Source: Zizania palustris
Taxonomy: Eukaryota; Streptophyta; Magnoliopsida; Poales; Poaceae
Direction of reading: 5' to 3'
DNA length: 64,000 nt
NCBI GenBank assembly: GCA_019279435.1
Contig: JAAALK010000082.1
Span: 19,745,116 to 19,809,115, forward strand
The notes under the pieces were generated by a model, which was given only the letters and a program-made list of their open reading frames with translations, was not told the DNA's origin and searched no databases. Position numbers and translations under genes: made by a program. Positions 11,329-23,152 of this stretch are shown in pieces (the stretch's first letter is position 1; every line of letters begins with the position of its first letter).

Positions 11329-11639
11329 TGTAATCTATTCGAATAATAAAGATTGATTTTAAAAATTGTCTCCCTACTTCCCAGCCCCTCTTTGGGTGTA
11401 AGCAACTTCGAAGTGCAGTCGAAGATGGTTAGGCGCAAAGAAAAAGACTTAGGAGTACAATTTTGGAGGCTCAGAGCCCCTCTTTGCAACTTAGAGATTT
11501 AATTAAAATCTCATAAAAGGTCTTCGACTACTTGGAGTCTGAAAACTGGCAACTTAGTACCTTTTGTTTGAAAGTAGTCACTTCGAACTAATTTCTCGGA
11601 CACCTTAGTATCCAAAACGATTGGTCACTTTGGACTCTT

Positions 11640-11860
11640 TTTACAGATATTCGAAGCTTATCAGCTCAAACTCTGTTTTGTTTTGGACTCCTTCGTCTCT
11701 TTTTGTGAATGCTATCAAACCGGTGGTTTGGAATTCGCAGTGGTCTCCTTGGACTCCATTTACGAATGCTTTCAAGCCAGAGCTTAGAATTCGCAGTGTT
11801 TGGTCTCCTTCGACTCTTTTTACGGATGCTTTCAAGCCGGTGGCTTGGAATCCGTTTTTC
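11640..11860 (+). repeat. Short tandem repeats downstream of B's antisense gene
   Basis: About three imperfect units of roughly 60-66 bp share the theme GACTCTTTTTACGGATGCTTTCAAGCC followed, after a gap, by TTGGAATCCGCAG-like sequence (each cited piece shortened here). Related units occur on the opposite strand of D at 46790-46980 and, longer, in G. They lie between the 3' ends of integrase and of the antisense gene, so both convergent transcripts could end near them. Confidence 0.7.
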
Positions 11861-12063
11861 AGTGACTTTCCCACCTCATCGGAAGCTTCGAACCAGTAGA
11901 TCGAAGTCCGAAAAATTGGTTCAAATTATTGACACTTCCCTCCCAGCGAACTTCGTTCTTCCAGTGTGTCCACTAGAAGTAGGAAGTGTTTGAGAGGTAT
12001 GCATTATCCGAACCATGAACTTTATTAATTCAGAGGGTGTTTACAAATGATTACACGGAGCAC

Positions 12064-13150
12064 CTATGCGAAATATCGCTTTAAGTGCTCCGCATGCCAG
12101 GTATGCGTTAACTCTTCGCCTTCTAAATTAGCTAACTTAAAAGACCCAGGGCGTCCTGAGCCGAGAATTATGTATGGACCTTCCCACTTATTCCCTAATT
12201 TTCCTAGAGCTATAATGCTTCGCAAAACCAGATGACCCGGCTTAAGTTCATTAAGCTTAACCTTCGGGTCAAACCAAGTCTTCGTCTACTGCTGATACTT
12301 TGACAAATTGGCGATAGCTCGAAGTCTTGTTTCTTCTATTAAATCAAGCGAAGTTTGCCTTTCTGCTTCTATTTCTGGTTCAGTGCGGTGAAGGGATCCT
12401 CCTTTAAGCTCCGTTGGTGTCATAGCTTCATCTCCGAATAATAGTCTGAAAGGAGTGAAACCTGTGGACCTTGTTTGAGTGGTCCGAATGGACCATAAAA
12501 TCTTTGGGAGCTCTTCAGTCCACAGTCCTTTTGCCAATCCTACTATTATTCGATTCAACCCTGACAAGATATTACCATTGGCTCTTTCAACAGCTCCATT
12601 AGATTGAGGATGGCGCACTGCAGCGAAGCATATTTGTATACCGAGATCTTCACAAAACTTCCTGAAAGGCTCTGCATCAAATTGTGGCCCATTGTCAACT
12701 ATGAGCTGCCGAGGCACTCCGAACCGGTATATAATGCTTTTCCAAAAACATTTTTGTAAATTATTCGAAGTGATAGCTGTGAGGGGCTCTGCTTTGACCC
12801 ACTTGGAAAAATACTCAATTGCTACCACTTCAAATTTCAAATTTCTTTTGCTACTGGGAAGGGGCCAATAAGGTCCATGCCCCATCTGGCCATGCGCCAC
12901 ACTGGGGCAATGACTTGAAGAGGTGTTGGTGGACGATGACTTCTTCTTCGCATCCATTGACAACCTTGGCATGTGTGGACTAGGCTCTCCGCATCAGCTA
13001 CTATTGTAGGCCAATAAAGCCCCTGGCGAAGTGTTTTTCCTGCCAAAGCTCGAGGGGCCAGATGGCTACCACAAAGTCCTTCATGAATTTCTCGGAGAAT
13101 CTCTTGATCTTCGGCTTGAGATATACATCGGAGCAGAGGGGAACATACTC
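12064..13150 (-). pseudogene. Integrase of element B
   Basis: Read from about 13150 down to TAG at 12064-12066. An HHCC-like region (CQGCQWMRRRSH near 12970) is followed by the core with WGMDLIGPFPV (first Asp), LIVDNGPQFD (second Asp) and HPQSNGAVERANGN (Glu). A C-terminal domain ends HTWHAEHLKRYFA as in D. All three catalytic residues of DDE are present, but the frame is interrupted: a frameshift at about 12840 separates two open segments, and a stop lies near 12286. Confidence 0.85.
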
Positions 13151-13186
13151 CAGCCTTGTACAGAATACCGTTTACTATATGATAAT

Positions 13187-14225
13187 TTCAAATTCTGAGC
13201 TTTAACCTCGAAAGTTGTGGCCCTTCAGGCAAAGTTACTTCTCCTTGCAACAATTTCATAATTGAACTCCGCCAATTTGTACATGGAATGCAAAGGACAT
13301 CCGTAGAAGGGATCTGTGCTACCGAAGGTGAATTGAGCTCTTCATAAAAAGCTTCTTCTAAAATGTCCATAGCTCTGGCTGCAGCTTTCACCAAGGTATC
13401 AGCTTGCATATTTTCAGCTCTGGGTATACTTCGAATGGAAATCCCTTTAAATGCTGCTTCAATCTTACGGATCTCTTCCAAATATTTTGCGAGCTATGGA
13501 TGACGAACTTGAAAACTCTTATCTATGTGCCATGCTACAGTTTGAGAATCTGTTTTAATAACAACTCTTGTAGCCCCCAAAGCACGTGCCTTTCGAAGTC
13601 ATAACAAAATTCCTTCATACTCCACTGTATTATTAGTGGACTTAAAGTTGAGCCTAGCGGAGTACATTGCTCTTTGCCCTGAAGGCGAAACTATTACCGC
13701 TCTGACCCCTGCTCCAGATGCTTGGAAAGCTCCATCAGAGTATATGGTCCAAATTCCTTCACTTTGTTTCTCCGAAGCCCATACTGTAGGGGGAGTCCAT
13801 TCTTCCACAAAGTCTGCCAACACTTGTGAGTTAATTGCTGTCCTTGCCACGAAGGAGATGCCGAAGGGTGCTAATTCAACAGCCCATTTCCCAATTCTTC
13901 CTATGGAATCCTTACTCCGGAGCATATCTCCCAAGGGATACGAAGTTGGTACAATCACATTATGCGCTAGGAAATAATGCCTTAACTTCCTCGAAGCCAT
14001 TATCAGAGCATAAGTGAACTTCTCAAGCTCAAAATATCTTGTTTTTGCTCCAGACAATGCTTCTGATACAAAATAGACTGGATTCTATACCAACTTCCCA
14101 TTGAAATCAACTTCTCTGACAAGGACTGCACTGACTGCGGAGCTAGTAGCCGCAAGGTAAAGGAGTAGGGTTTCGTCCGCAACATGCACCGCGAGTGTAG
14201 CGAGGTTAACTGAGATAATTCTTAA
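13187..14225 (-). pseudogene. Dual RNase H region of element B
   Basis: In minus-strand order the Gypsy RNase H-like segment (SGAKTRYFELEKFTYAL, then KLRHYFLAHN) comes first. It is followed by a second RNase H starting IYSDGAFQASGAGV, with NTVEYEGILL and AENMQADTLVKAAA segments. The Asp, Glu and C-terminal Asp positions are visible. A stop separates the two main open stretches near 13599. The layout equals that of D and A and supports the Tat lineage. Confidence 0.8.
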
Positions 14226-14230
14226 TATCA

Positions 14231-15079
14231 TCAAAGCTCTTTTGACACTGCGGTGTCCATGCAAAATCTCCGGACCCTTTCAATGCTTTGAAATGGCAAA
14301 CTTCTCTCTGCAGACCTTGCTAGGAATTTGCTAAGTGCTGCAAGGCGGCCAGTTAACTTCTGCACTTGCTTCAAATTTTCTGGAGGCACCATCCTTTGCA
14401 ACGCAGTTATTTGAGTAGGGCTAGCTTCGATCCCTCTGCTTGAAACTAGATACCCTAACAATTTTCCAGCCTGAGCTTCGAAAATACATTTTTCGGGGTT
14501 AAGGCGGACTCCACATGCCCGAAGGCTATTGAATGTTTCTACTAAGTCTAGGCTATGCTGGTGCTTTAGAGCACTCTTTATTACAATGTCATCCATATAG
14601 GCTTCTACATTGCGGCCTATTTGATGACCTAGATCCTTAGCAATTAACCTCGAAAAAGTTGCCCCGACATTTCTTAAGCCAAATGGCATTCTTACATAGC
14701 AGAAAACTCCCGAAGGAGTTACAAAGCTTGTTTTGATTTCATCTTCGCGCTTTAGCCAGATTTGATGATGGCCGGAATACGCGTCAAGGAAACTTAATAA
14801 CTCCGAACCAGCAGTGGAGTCAACCAATTGATCAATTCGGGGCATGGGATAGGGGTCACGGGGGCATGCTTTATTCAAAGATGTAAAGTCAATACACATG
14901 CGCCATTTCCCAGAAGATTTCTTCCTGACGAAGACTGGGTTGGCTAGCCACTCCGTATGAGCTACTTCTCTGATAATCTCAGCCTTCAGCGACTTTTCCA
15001 CTTCATCTTTAGCAAGGATGGCCCTCTCCGCAGATATCTTCCGGAGTCCTTGTCGGACAGGTCGAACCCTCGGGTTCAC
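14231..15079 (-). pseudogene. Reverse transcriptase of element B
   Basis: A 282-codon open frame on minus. WRMCIDFTSLNKACPRD gives the fingers motif, FLDAYSGHHQIWL the first catalytic Asp, YVRMPFGLRNVGATF the palm, and AYMDDIVIKS the catalytic YMDD box (about 14586-14602 in + coordinates). KLTGRLAALSKFLARS marks the thumb. The frame ends in a frameshift before the RNase H. The best preserved domain of B. Confidence 0.9.
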
Positions 15080-15132
15080 AGTAAACTATGGTCAATAATA
15101 TCCCAACTGACTCCGGTAATGTCCTCATCAGA

Positions 15133-15900
15133 CTAGGCAAAGACATCTAAATTTTCTTCAACTACTTTTTCTAACGAAGTAGCGACTTCTGACGGCAAAT
15201 CTTTGCCAAACTGAAATGAATAATCTTTGCCGTCTTTGACAATAACCTTCGTTATAATCTCCCCTTCGTGGCTTGGCCTTGGGAAAGACTTCTTCGAAGG
15301 TTCACCTGAAGCAGAGATATCCTCCGGGTTTCCTTGCACGCTGTTCACTTGCCTCAGGTCAAGAGGGGGGCCATGACCATATTCCGCTCTTCGCGTAGTG
15401 GCCTGATCTCCAAAAACAGTGAGCACTCCCGCTTGTGTGGGCATCTTCATACACAGATAATTATGATGCGCCACAGCTCCAAACTGATTCAACATGCCCC
15501 TCTCGAAGATAACATTATATGCATACGGGGCATCCACAACATCAAAAATCACCTCCTCCATCCTGGCCACTAGCCCCTCTCTGAAAGTGACCTCCAAACC
15601 TATTTGGCCGAGGGCATCAAGAGGGGGTCCTGCGAAGCCTTGCAAAGGATGAGCTGCTGGGAGAAGATGCTTTCTAGAGATACAGAGTTGATCAAAGGCT
15701 TGGACGAAGATAATATCTGCTGAACTCCCTCCGTCAATCAGTACTCTTCGCACTTCAGTCCCTGCTATGTCAGCAGTGATGACAAGTGGGTCTGCATGTG
15801 GAAACTTTATGCCAGCTGCATCATCTGCAGAAAAAGATATCGGCACATGGGACCATTCAGGCAAAGCAGCTGCGGATGAAGAAGTTCCAATATGGCCCAC
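15133..15900 (-). pseudogene. Protease of element B
   Basis: A 255-codon frame contains the retropepsin core VLIDGGSSADIIFVQAFDQL and the later PYAYNVIFERGMLNQFGA segment where plant Gypsy proteases carry ILGR-type sequence. A linker towards RT (KDYSFQFGKDLP) follows. Unlike D, B keeps the segment SFSADDAAGIKFPHADPLV ahead of the active site. A stop separates it from gag; B gag and protease may originally have been one frame. Confidence 0.8.
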
Positions 15901-17454
15901 TTCTTGAACATATTCTCTTCTCTACCTCTTCGACATACTTCCAAGGGTCCCTCCTCCGGAGATGGGGAGGACTACTCTTTTCCCTCGATCCTGACCATCT
16001 TCCTTCTTCGGAGGTGGCATAATATTGACCACCGGAGGTTGCCTTGCAGGGTCGAAATTGTCTATACGTGCCACAGCCTGGACAGGCTCCGAACGCACCT
16101 CGGAAGGAACTCGGTCAGAAGTGCCTCGACCCAAAGTTCTTTCAAGGTACTCGCCTCTTAAAGTGAGTATAGACTTGCACTCATCAGTTGCGTGACTTCG
16201 ATTCTCACCATGGACGCAGCAGAAGAAGGCCTGGGCTTTGCCAGCCGGCTTCCCTGGTGGCCTCCAGCCGCTGGTCTTGCTTCCGGAAGCTTGCGAAGTC
16301 TTAGGGGCAAACTTCTGTGGAGGTGCAATGTTCAAGAGTTCTGAACGAGGATGCTTTTGCCCTCGACGCCTGTCATGTTGAACTTTAAAGTTCGGCCCCT
16401 GCGAAGGTTTTGAAGTCTTCACTTCCAACTTGACCTCTTGCAGGATTGACGGAGTTGCAGCAGTTCTCCGAAACCACCCTTCTTCTGACCTTGCATACTG
16501 TTCGAAATAAGACATCAACTGAGCAACAGAAGATATCTATTTCTGGTGAAGTTTATCAAGAAGGCCCGTATGGGTAACTCCCTCTCGAGCTACATCAACT
16601 ACGGAGGATGTAGTCAACCCTCGAATTTGCGACTTCGTATGGGCGAAGCGCTTGAAAAATAGTCGTAAAAGTCTCTCTAGGTAGCTGCTTCACCTGGAAA
16701 AGACTTCCTGTAGACATTGAGGGTATGAAGGTACCCTGGAAGTTACTTATGAACTTCTTCCTTAATTGCTCCCATGTTCTAATTGACCCTGGCTTTAGGG
16801 ACCAAAACCACCGTAGAGCCACCCCTTCAAGAGCTAGAGGGAAACATTTGGCCATGGTGTCTCGCACTCCTCCACTGGCCTCAATTGCTAATGCATAAGA
16901 ACGAGAGAACTCCCTGGGGTCCTCGTCTCTAGAATATTTGCAGAGATTCGAAGTTTTAAACTTAGGATCGAAGTGCACTTTCTGTAGCTCGGGATGCAGC
17001 GGAGACTCGCTGTCGAAGGAAGCGTTCTCCGGGGCTTCGGGATAAGGAAGTTTGTCGTCTTGGGGCACTTCGGGGATGACCGGGGTGGCCTGAGAACGAA
17101 GCCTATCTGCGGCTTCTTGCTGCCACCTCGCTACTTCAACTTGGAGACTGGCCATTTGAGCGCCCATATCGCCAAGACCGTCTTCACCTCCTCTGGAAGG
17201 ACCTTCCGAGTCTGAGCACTATACGCATCAGTCCGAAGCGGAATCTGAGGTGGAAGAGGGACTCCGGTTGGCCGAAGTATGGATGGAGTTGGAGGAGGAA
17301 CTCCGTATGCTCGAGGAAGGGGAATCCCTTCGGGGGTCTGAGGTGGAGGAATTGCCAAAGATCCTCCAACCTCGACTGTGTTCGAAGATCTTACTCCGGA
17401 GGTCCGAGGGGACCTCCGAGTAGGACTACCACCTGAACTCCACTTTGGAGGCAT
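15901..17454 (-). pseudogene. gag of element B
   Basis: It starts at ATG 17454 (MPPKWSSGGSPTRRSPRTSG), matching the start of D gag, with the primer site about 40 bp upstream. A Pro-rich N-terminus leads to the capsid-like domain (EDPREFSRSYALAIEASGG, LRWFWSLKPGSIRTWEQLRK). After a frameshift comes a C-terminal basic part with the CX2HX5HX4C knuckle (CCVHGENRSHATDEC). Frames break near 17130-17167, 16595 and 15922. Confidence 0.85.
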
Positions 17455-17494
17455 GGTTTGAGAACTTGGTAGAGAACGAAGTTTTTTGGACTAA

Positions 17495-17516
17495 GTTCCC
17501 CATGGACGGCGCCAAC
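17495..17516 (-). promoter_or_regulatory. Primer binding site of element B
   Basis: Directly next to the 5' LTR, the minus strand reads TTGGCGCCGTCCATGGGG. The first bases TGGCGCCGT fit the 3' end of plant tRNA-Asp, as in other Athila and Tat elements; the remainder fits poorly. D has the same site with one change. Confidence 0.7.
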
Positions 17517-18011
17517 TGTTGGCGTAAAAGATTACGCTAACAGGTTTCTAGAGATTAGAAACTAACAAACGAAGTGTTTGTGAAGTAAACTATTTCAAGC
17601 CTCCGAAGTGGATAATAGCTCAAAACAGTTCGAAGATGTGTATTGAATAACTCAGTATTCGATCCTCATTACAGGGTAAAACAGGGGTATTTATAGGCCA
17701 AAACCTTAAGGAAAAGACCTTTTTACCCCTCTATTACAACCGACATAGTGGAAACTATTCGGTACCCTTAATAGGGCTAAAACGGTAAAAGACTAATCTA
17801 ATTAAGAAATAAGATAAGCCTTCCATCTTAGCTGGCCAAAAGGTTCTTTGAAGAGTCTTCGTTTGAAGATATACTCCGAACTAGAGTTCACCTCGAATCT
17901 TCGAACTTGACCCAAGGAAGGCGCAGTTGGACGATAAAGAACTTCAGCTAAATAGCCTGTCTTCGTCTTGTTGTAATAGTAACCCTGAAGATGAAGTATT
18001 TTCCCCCAACA
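17517..18011 (-). repeat. 5' LTR of element B
   Basis: A 495-bp LTR, TGTTGGGGGAAAATA at its start on minus and CGCCAACA at its end. It carries a minus-strand TATAAATA box (complement near 17690) that would drive the genomic RNA. It is bordered by GAGGT (18012-18016), the right target duplication. Confidence 0.95.
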
Positions 18012-18419
18012 GAGGTTGTGCCTCTCAAGAACATGACTCACAACGAGGTACGAGATTTTATCTTGAAGCACATCATACATAGGTTTGGCATTCCTCAAAC
18101 TCTTACTACGGATCAAGGTTGTTCATTTGTTTCTAGAGAAGTGAGGGACTTCGTCGAATATTATGGTATTAATTTGATAAACTCTTCACCTTACTATGCT
18201 CAGGCCAATGGTCAGGCCAATTCTAGTAATAAAACTGTGATTAAGCTCATTAAGAAGAAAATTGAAGAGTTTCCTAAAAGGTGGCATGAAGTGCTTTCCG
18301 AGGTGCTATGGGCTTGTAGAATTGCAAAGCACGGTGCTACCAAAGTCAGTCCATATGAATTGGTGTATGGACAAGAAGTTGTTCTTCCTGTAGAGGTAGA
18401 TCTTGGCTCCTTAAGAGTG
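18012..18419 (+). pseudogene. Integrase of element A, middle part
   Basis: The catalytic core continues after element B. PLKNMTHNEVRDFILKHII leads to TLTTDQGCSFVS with the second catalytic Asp. The segment with the expected catalytic Glu reads YYAQANGQANSSNK, so Glu is replaced by Asn. The frame then runs through ELVYGQEVVLPVE and is cut at 18419 by the LTR of element E. GAGTG at 18415-18419 is the left duplication of E. Confidence 0.88.
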
Positions 18420-20606
18420 TGAGAAACCAAGGGTTGGTTTCAGACTCTTTGATGAGTGATTGACATATTTTATCCTCTGATTCGAAGGGGTCCCCCCGAA
18501 GGGGTTCGGAGGTTGCTTCACCGAAGGGTTCAGTTGGTTCTGGTTGCTGCGGCTATTGCAGCGGAGTGTGCCTGTCGAAGGGGTCTGACAATACACAATG
18601 ACTTGGTTGTACCGAAGGGTTCAGTACTTTGGGCGGTACACCGAAGGGTGTGCCAAAGGTTGTTTACCCAGAGAGGTCTCCACGGTACTGGATACACTTG
18701 TCTATTTGTCTAAGGTGCGCAGGTGATTTCGGAGGCGACGGACGGTTCGTAGCAAGTGAACCTGGGTCAAGCGGGAGGCTTTATACCAGGCGAGCGGGGA
18801 GCTCAGTCACAAAGGCTGCGAAGGGGTCGAGGTGCACCAGGAGAAGGCAGTAAGTGCGGAGCATGGCTCCGGGTGGAGGTACCCCGATACGAAGTCCTCG
18901 GAGGCGAGGCACTTCGAAGGTACTCTGAATGGAGTAACTTCGGAGTATGGTGGACCAAGTCCTCAGCAATGAGGAAGGGCTTTCGAAGTGTGCTCTGGAG
19001 GGAGGCACTCGAAGGTATACCCGACGAAGGTCTCAGAAGTTGAGGTGCATCGAAGGCATGGTCCGGGTGAGAATCGACGAGGAGTGTGCTCGGGGAGAGA
19101 CACTGCGACGAAGTGCTCATGGAATGCTTCATGTGGAGGCCTTGGATGAAGGAGGGACTTCGAAGGGCGGTACTCCGAAGGTGGGGCTTCGGAGTGAGGC
19201 TGGCTCTAGAGTGATGCTGACTTCGGAGTGAAGCTGACTCCGGAGTGAGGCTGGCTCCGGAGTGAGGCTGACTCCGGTGTGAGGCTGACTTGAGGTACTT
19301 CGGCCATGCATGGCTTCGGTATACGGACTGACGGAGTTCGAGCTGGGAGAAGCTGCGAAGCCTTGGTGGTCCACTCCGAAGGTGTTGGTCCGAAGGCACA
19401 ATGGCTTTGATAGCTTCGGCTCAAAACCGTCTCTGTATCGAAGGCTGACTTCGGTGAAGCGAAGGCCGTCAGGCTCAAGGCTTCTCATCGAAGCTACCGC
19501 ACCCCTCGCGTGCGATGGGGGGCTTCATAACGGTCCAAAACTGCAAAGGCTGACCGTGTCTGCTCTGCAAAAGCTGGTGTTGTCTCCTCTGCGAAGCTGA
19601 CAAAAGAAGCCTCCAAATAAAGTAGACTACCAGTTGTACCCCCTGTTCTGATGAGACAAAAACAGTGTAAACCCTAGGGGTAAAGTAGTCTATTCACAGG
19701 GCTGAATAGTGCCTATAAATAGTGGAAGCTAGGTAGGTCACATTAACACTTTGAGCAGTCATTTTTGAGCTCCTGTGCTAGCCGCCACACACGTTGTATT
19801 CAGTCTGTGAGTTCATTTTGTGTTCCCTGTTCATGCAATGAAGTATTGATTTTGTTCTTCTTTCACTGCTTGAACTTGTACTGTGTGTTGCACTTCATAT
19901 TTTGATTTCTCTGTGCACCATTTTTCTATGTTGAGTTTGTGCACTGGATCTCGTCTGGAGAAGTGTGTGAGAAGTTTGTTCTTGTGAAGTGTGTGTTTTT
20001 CAGTGTCTGTTCGCTCTATGTAAACTGGAGGCTAGACATCTCTGATTACTAGCGAAGCACTATCTGACTTGAGTCGAAGCCCGTTTTTCTTCCCTTGTCG
20101 AAGTCCTTGGCGAAGTCTGTTCAGTGTGCATTTAGACCTTCGAAGTACGAAGCCTAGCACCAGTTGCTATCGCTGAGTATTTGGTCGAAGTCCACGGAGG
20201 GAAGTCTGCTCTTGCGAAGGGTGTAGTGCGAAGCTTGCTCGAAAGCACCCAGTGTGCTGAGCCTGCACTGACTTAGCAGAGCTGATCGAAGTCCTTAGAG
20301 GGAAGTCCGCTCTTGCGAAGGGTGAAGTGCGAAGCCTGCTCAAAGGCACCCTGTGTGCGGAGCCTGCACTGACTTAGCAGAGCTGAATTTTCGGGGTTGT
20401 GGGTGGAGCGAAGTCTTCTTGGCTTTGAACTTTTGCTCATTGCCAAGCCTGATTTCGGAGCTATGAAATACCTCCGAACCAGAACTTCGAAGGGTGTGTT
20501 CGAAGCTTATTCCGCAGAAGACAGAAGTAAAACATAAGGCTATTTTTAGTCTTAAATTTTAAAAGCTCCCATTCACCCCCCTCTTGTCGCCGTTTTTGGT
20601 CCAACA
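18420..20606 (+). repeat. 5' LTR of element E
   Basis: Starts TGAGAAACCAAGGG and ends TCCAACA. TATAAATA lies at 19714-19721. The 5' half is rich in CGAAGG and TTCGGAG motifs. At about 19190-19290 there are about six tandem units of 17-18 bp (theme GGAGTGAGGCTGACTCC). Compared with the 3' LTR it keeps a 57-bp segment near 20000-20065. Small open frames in it overlap on both strands and are not supported as genes. Confidence 0.95.
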
Positions 20607-20608
20607 AT

Positions 20609-20620
20609 TGGTATCAGAGC
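20609..20620 (+). promoter_or_regulatory. Primer binding site of element E
   Basis: TGGTATCAGAGC, complementary to the 3' end of plant initiator tRNA-Met, three bases after the LTR. It primes minus-strand cDNA synthesis. Confidence 0.95.
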
Positions 20621-20670
20621 TGGTTAAGATCACCAGTTGACCTTAAACGGTTTTGTGATCTGTTGGCGAC

Positions 20671-23150
20671 ATGTACAGAGTTAGTAAAATACCTCTATTT
20701 GATGGGACGGATTTTGTATACTGGAAGGTGCGCATGGAGGCTTACTTGCTAAGCCAAGGAAATGCAATTTGGGAGATTGTGGACTCACAATACTCCATCC
20801 CTGAAACTCGCACCTCTCAAACAGAGAAGGATCAGTATAATGCCAACTCTAAGGCTAGAAATATACTGTTCATTGGTTTGAGTCGGAGTGAGTTTTATAG
20901 GGTGCAACACCTTAGGATAGCTAGGGATATTTGGACTATGCTCACTATTTTTCATGAGGGCTCTACACAGATTAAGGCTAGGCACCAAAGCACATACAAT
21001 CAATAGTATCAGCTGTTTGTGCAGGCACCTGGTGAATCTATAGATGCCATGTTTTCTCGCTTTGATGCGATAGTGAGTAACTTGCGGTCCAACGGGTCGC
21101 TTGCTTACAATGATCATGATAGGGCTATCAAGATTCTCTATGCTCTTGATCGTAGCATATGGAAAGTGAAGATATCCAGCATTGAGGAGTCCGCAGGTTA
21201 TGACACATTGACCTGTGATGAGCTCTTCAGCAAGCTGAAGTCCATAGAGATTGCCAAGGCATCTCTTGCAGTGCATAGGAACTCTTTGCCACAGCCAATG
21301 GCACTAGTTTCTAGCACTAGCCGTGGCACCACTGCAGAACCAAGCACATCAGGCACTTGTGTTTTTGCAGATGGTTTTGCTTTGTCCTCCCTGGTCTCCG
21401 TCACTAAGGAGCAGGTGGATACTCTGGATGATGATGAGCTTGCTCTCATTGCCAAAAGGTTCACCCGTTTTCATCATGAGAGACGGGATCAGAGGAGAAG
21501 TGGTTTTAGTGGTTGTTTTGAGTGTGGAGACACTTCTCACATCAAGGCCAATTGCCCTAAACTCAAGAAGAGAGATGAGAGTGAGCACCCCAAATACCAC
21601 AAAAAGGAGAGGAAGCTTTTTGTGAAGGGCAAGCGCGGCAAGGTGGCTAAGAGAGTAGCCAAAGCCGCTTCTAGAGCATTTGTTGCTGCTCTTAGCGACA
21701 TCGACACTTCCTCAACTGAGGAGTCGGGCTCTGAGGAGGAGGAGTCTTCAAGGAAGGAGGAGAAGAAGGACAAGAAGGGACGAGATTTCACCGGCCTTTG
21801 CTTCATGGACGACAGCGATCACAGCGGCGATGAGCTTGACTCATCTGAGGTACCTCTATCCTATGACCAGCTTGCAATTAAATTATATGAACTGAATGAA
21901 GTAGTTCTTGGTCAGGATAGATTACTTGTGCAAGCCACTAGAGATAGAAAAGATCTTAGACTTAGGCTAGAATCTGTTTCTACTGATTATGCCATGCATA
22001 AGTCTAGGGTTAATGATGCTGAATGTGAATCTTGCATTGTTGTCATGAGTGAGCTTGCTTAGTTGCGTTCTGTGCATGCTCAAACTCTTTCTGAGCTTGA
22101 GACTGCACAGAAACAGCTTTTGATGGTTGATTCTAGTTATCATGATATAACTGAATGCATGACTTGTTCTTTATTACGTGAGAGCATTGATTTATGTGAT
22201 AAGCATGTTCATGATTTAGAGGCTAGATTGGAGATGGCCGATAGTTCTAAGGATGTGCAACCTGTGTGTGACACTTGCATAACCCTTAAGGGCTAGCTTG
22301 GCACTGTTAGAGAGCAAGCTGAGAACCTCATGACTGAAAATGAATACCTTCTTTCTGTGGTTAACAAATGCACTGAGGGAAAGGGTAGGATGGATTTGCT
22401 CTTGGCCAAGACCAAGATGTGTGCTGATAGGGCAGGGTTAGCTCTAGGATTGGGTTTTGAGAGGACTCCCTCAGACAGTGAGAACAAAACTGTTTTTACC
22501 TCACCCACTACCTTAGAGAAAGAAAGAGCCCTGTTAGACACTCCATCAACCAAAAAGCCTACCCGAACTCCAAAGAAAACAACTCCTCCTACCAAGAAAA
22601 TTCCTCCCAAGAAAACCACTCAGCAGAAGCCCAAGGAGCCAGTGAGAGTTGCTCCTATGACCCATGAGAGTGCCCCTAGGAGAGTTTTTCATTGTTCCTA
22701 CTGTCAGTGGGTGGGTCATCTGGTTGGGTTCTGTTTTCGTCGCATCAAGGATGAGCGACGATCTCAGGCGATGAGTTTCTAGGACATGCATTACCCATCT
22801 CGGGGTATGCATGAGTCTGAGTTTTACACACGTCATGTTTTCGAGGCTCCTCGTATTTCTCGGAGAGGTTTTGCTCCTCGAGGTGTTCACCATGTTCGAT
22901 ATGATGGTAGACCCTGGGCAAGTAGCTTTGTACCTCATCAGAGTAGGAGACTTTGTCATGCTTTTGGATCACTACATGTAGGTAGACCTCACACTTTGCA
23001 TCATTCTGATTATCCTGTGCATAGACAGTCTACTTTTACTGTGCCTACTACATACTCGTATCACTCAGTACTGGATGCCTCGTCATGTATTCACTCAACC
23101 CAGCACTGAGTGATCGAGATTTTCTTATCATGTGTAGGCGTCAGACCGAG
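20671..23150 (+). pseudogene. gag region of element E
   Basis: It starts at ATG 20671 (MYRVSKIPLFDGTDFVYW), 50 bp after the primer site. The Copia gag domain includes YWKVRMEAYLLSQG and a long helical part. A TAG at 21004-21006 and another at 22060-22062 interrupt it. The first zinc knuckle is CFECGDTSHIKANC (near 21514), followed by a Ser/Glu/Lys-rich region and a coiled coil. A second CX2CX4HX4C knuckle, CSYCQWVGHLVGFC, is near 22697. A His/Arg/Ser-rich linker leads to the protease. The length and second knuckle fit SIRE-type gag. Confidence 0.85.
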
Positions 23151-23152
23151 GC

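Larger units (their letters stand above)
6457..18011 (-). mobile_element. Element B: Tat-lineage Gypsy with antisense gene, inserted in A integrase
   Basis: Read on the minus strand, the order is 5' LTR (17517-18011), primer site, gag, protease, RT, two RNase H domains, integrase, a 4.8-kb region with an oppositely oriented gene, and 3' LTR (6718-7213). An additional 261-bp block (6457-6717) lies beyond it. Flanking 5-bp repeats GAGGC (6452-6456) and GAGGT (18012-18016) enclose the whole unit. The two full LTRs differ by about 14 substitutions and a gap over 495 bp by eye. Most frames are broken. B is the same family as D (40715-51915), though their LTRs are clearly diverged. Confidence 0.92.

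Noticed and set aside
18803..19399. Long minus-strand frame (198 codons, Ser/Pro/Arg-rich) in the LTR of E
   Set aside because: It overlaps other frames on both strands, follows the GC-rich tandem repeats of the LTR, and the corresponding part of the 3' LTR breaks it differently; no domain.
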